Below are positions 14,693 to 15,594 of a stretch of 15,594 nt of DNA, one piece after another. A model generated the notes under the pieces. That model had not been told where the DNA came from. It worked only from the letters and a program-made list of their open reading frames with translations, and did not search any database. The DNA is from Bdellovibrio sp. (GTDB taxonomy: Bacteria > Bdellovibrionota > UBA1018): positions 1 through 15,594 of the forward strand of contig JACRAO010000044.1 in the NCBI GenBank assembly GCA_016213345.1. The letters run 5' to 3'. Positions within the stretch are counted from its first letter, which is position 1; every line of letters starts with the position of its first letter. The translations under genes were made by a program, and so were the position numbers.

Positions 14693-15253
14693 ATGAAAAA
14701 AATATTTTTTTTACTGACGTTTGCTTGCATATGCAGCTCATTTGCAGTCGAATTAGAAAACCAGACACTAAAACCACTACCTCAATGCACTGCAAATATT
14801 TCTCGTTTTAAAGAAGTGCATCCTTTCTTATTCCGTGGTGCACAACCAGAAAACTATGCTGACTTAGAGTGTTTAAAGAATACCGGCATTAAAACTATTA
14901 TTAACCTAATTGATAAACCCAAAGAACTGATTTATTTTGAAAAAACACTAGCAAAAGCCTTGGATATAAATTACTTCTCATTTCCAACCAGTGGCATCTT
15001 ACCCCCTGAAGATGAACACATACAAGCTATCTTAAAAGAACTAATCAAAAAAGAAAACCAGCCAGTTTTCATTCACTGCCACTACGGAAAAGATCGCACA
15101 GGACTAATAGTTGGACTTTATCGTGTTTGGTATGATCATTGGGAGCCCGGGCAAGCCTGGGAAGAAATGCTGTCATTTGGTTTTAACAAATACTTTTTAG
15201 GCTTAAGTTACTATTTTTGGTCCAAAGCTGCTGGAATTAAGCCTAACGAATAA
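14693..15253 (+). CDS. Exported dual-specificity/tyrosine phosphatase-like protein
   Basis: A 186-aa protein from ATG 14693, chosen for its strong Shine-Dalgarno and because it starts the signal peptide directly (KKIFFLLTFACICSSFA, probable cleavage after residue 18). The mature part has FRGAQPENYADLECL and then the signature HCHYGKDRTG with the CX5R loop Cys129-Arg135, which forms the phosphocysteine intermediate in protein tyrosine and dual-specificity phosphatases. FRGAQP plus IKTIINL resembles the atypical DSP/PTEN-like group that can act on phosphotyrosine, inositol phosphates or phospholipids. Export to the periplasm makes a nutritional or host/prey-directed role possible, but that is inference. 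The 3' end overlaps the convergent acyltransferase gene by 11 nt. Confidence 0.87.
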   Translation: MKKIFFLLTFACICSSFAVELENQTLKPLPQCTANISRFKEVHPFLFRGAQPENYADLECLKNTGIKTIINLIDKPKELIYFEKTLAKALDINYFSFPTSGILPPEDEHIQAILKELIKKENQPVFIHCHYGKDRTGLIVGLYRVWYDHWEPGQAWEEMLSFGFNKYFLGLSYYFWSKAAGIKPNE

Positions 15254-15594
15254 GCTGGGCAGTTGTTGCTTTTTTGATCAATCTTTGCATTGGAACACTA
15301 AAAAACCTATGTAAACACCAGGCACTGAAAATGCTAAGTGAAACAGATAAAACAGAATAAATAAAAACATGCTTATTCAAACCAGTACGCGCTAAAGGAG
15401 GCAAAATCATCAGGTGAACCAAATAAATCTCATAAGAAAGAATACCAATAAACACTAGCAATGGATGAGAAAGTAGTTTTACTACCAATGCGTTTTGATA
15501 CTGCATTTCTGTCAAAGCTCTAACAGAAAAAGCAAAAAATATAGCCGTAAAAACATAAATAAAACCTAACCACCAAAAATTATAAGGGTAATAA
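15243..15594 (-). CDS. Acyltransferase-3 family membrane protein, C-terminal part (5' end outside window)
   Basis: The minus-strand frame is open to the right edge of the window; 116 residues are visible. They begin YYPYNFWWLGFIYVF and include several hydrophobic helices. The piece LLVFIGILSYEIYLVHL matches the late F-x-G-x-x-S-Y-x-x-Y-L-x-H motif of OafA/YrhL-type acyltransferases (acyltransferase 3), which transfer acetyl or other acyl groups to cell-surface sugars from within the inner membrane. A short basic tail follows the last helix. The internal TTG at 15515 is not the true start, since the frame continues upstream without a stop. It overlaps the phosphatase gene tail to tail by 11 nt. 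Confidence 0.8.
   Translation of the reverse strand, partial: YYPYNFWWLGFIYVFTAIFFAFSVRALTEMQYQNALVVKLLSHPLLVFIGILSYEIYLVHLMILPPLARTGLNKHVFIYSVLSVSLSIFSAWCLHRFFSVPMQRLIKKATTAQLIR

Noticed and set aside
1..15594. CRISPR array, tRNA, rRNA or insertion sequence
   Set aside because: No regularly spaced direct repeats, no recognisable tRNA or rRNA stretches, and no transposase or integrase frame were seen on either strand.

Overview
The window is AT-rich (the one clearly GC-rich patch is an 86-bp island at 11588-11673) and densely coded. It looks like chromosome of a low-GC Gram-negative bacterium: there are lipoproteins with clear lipoboxes, periplasmic export signals, QueA, a PrkA-type kinase and a SpoIID/LytB-domain protein in a non-spore-like context. 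The LamG lipoprotein with a Ser/Pro/Ala linker and the divergent PrkA variant suggest a Bdellovibrionota-like relative. That placement is an inference from family resemblance and was not tested by search.

Left part (1-4351, + strand): the C-terminal part of a 5'-nucleotidase cut by the window edge, a 745-aa PrkA-type AAA kinase and an RluA-type pseudouridine synthase. They are packed end to end (abutting, then a 17-nt overlap) and probably form one transcription unit. Middle-left (4348-8831, - strand): in transcription order a SpoIID/LytB protein, queA, two paralogous small lipoproteins, a 54-aa ORF, a 28-aa remnant that looks like the beginning of a nucleotidyltransferase, and a glyoxalase-II-like metallo-beta-lactamase hydrolase.

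Right part (8930-15594): a binding-protein-dependent ABC importer. The substrate-binding protein and a fused two-domain permease overlap by ATGA at 9895-9898. The matching ATPase lies about 2.2 kb further on, behind a convergent LamG lipoprotein gene and a 128-bp inverted-repeat element. The ATPase and LamG genes diverge from a 62-bp gap holding a palindromic -10 box. After the ATPase come a C-terminal scrap of an SGNH/GDSL hydrolase, an exported CX5R phosphatase and the C-terminal part of an acyltransferase-3 membrane protein cut by the right edge.

No complete new defence or mobile system is visible. The unusual content is a set of rearrangement scars (two gene remnants, a split ABC operon, a foreign-looking hairpin element), a Cys-rich insertion in QueA, an EF-hand-like loop in the nucleotidase, and a paralogous lipoprotein pair of unknown function.
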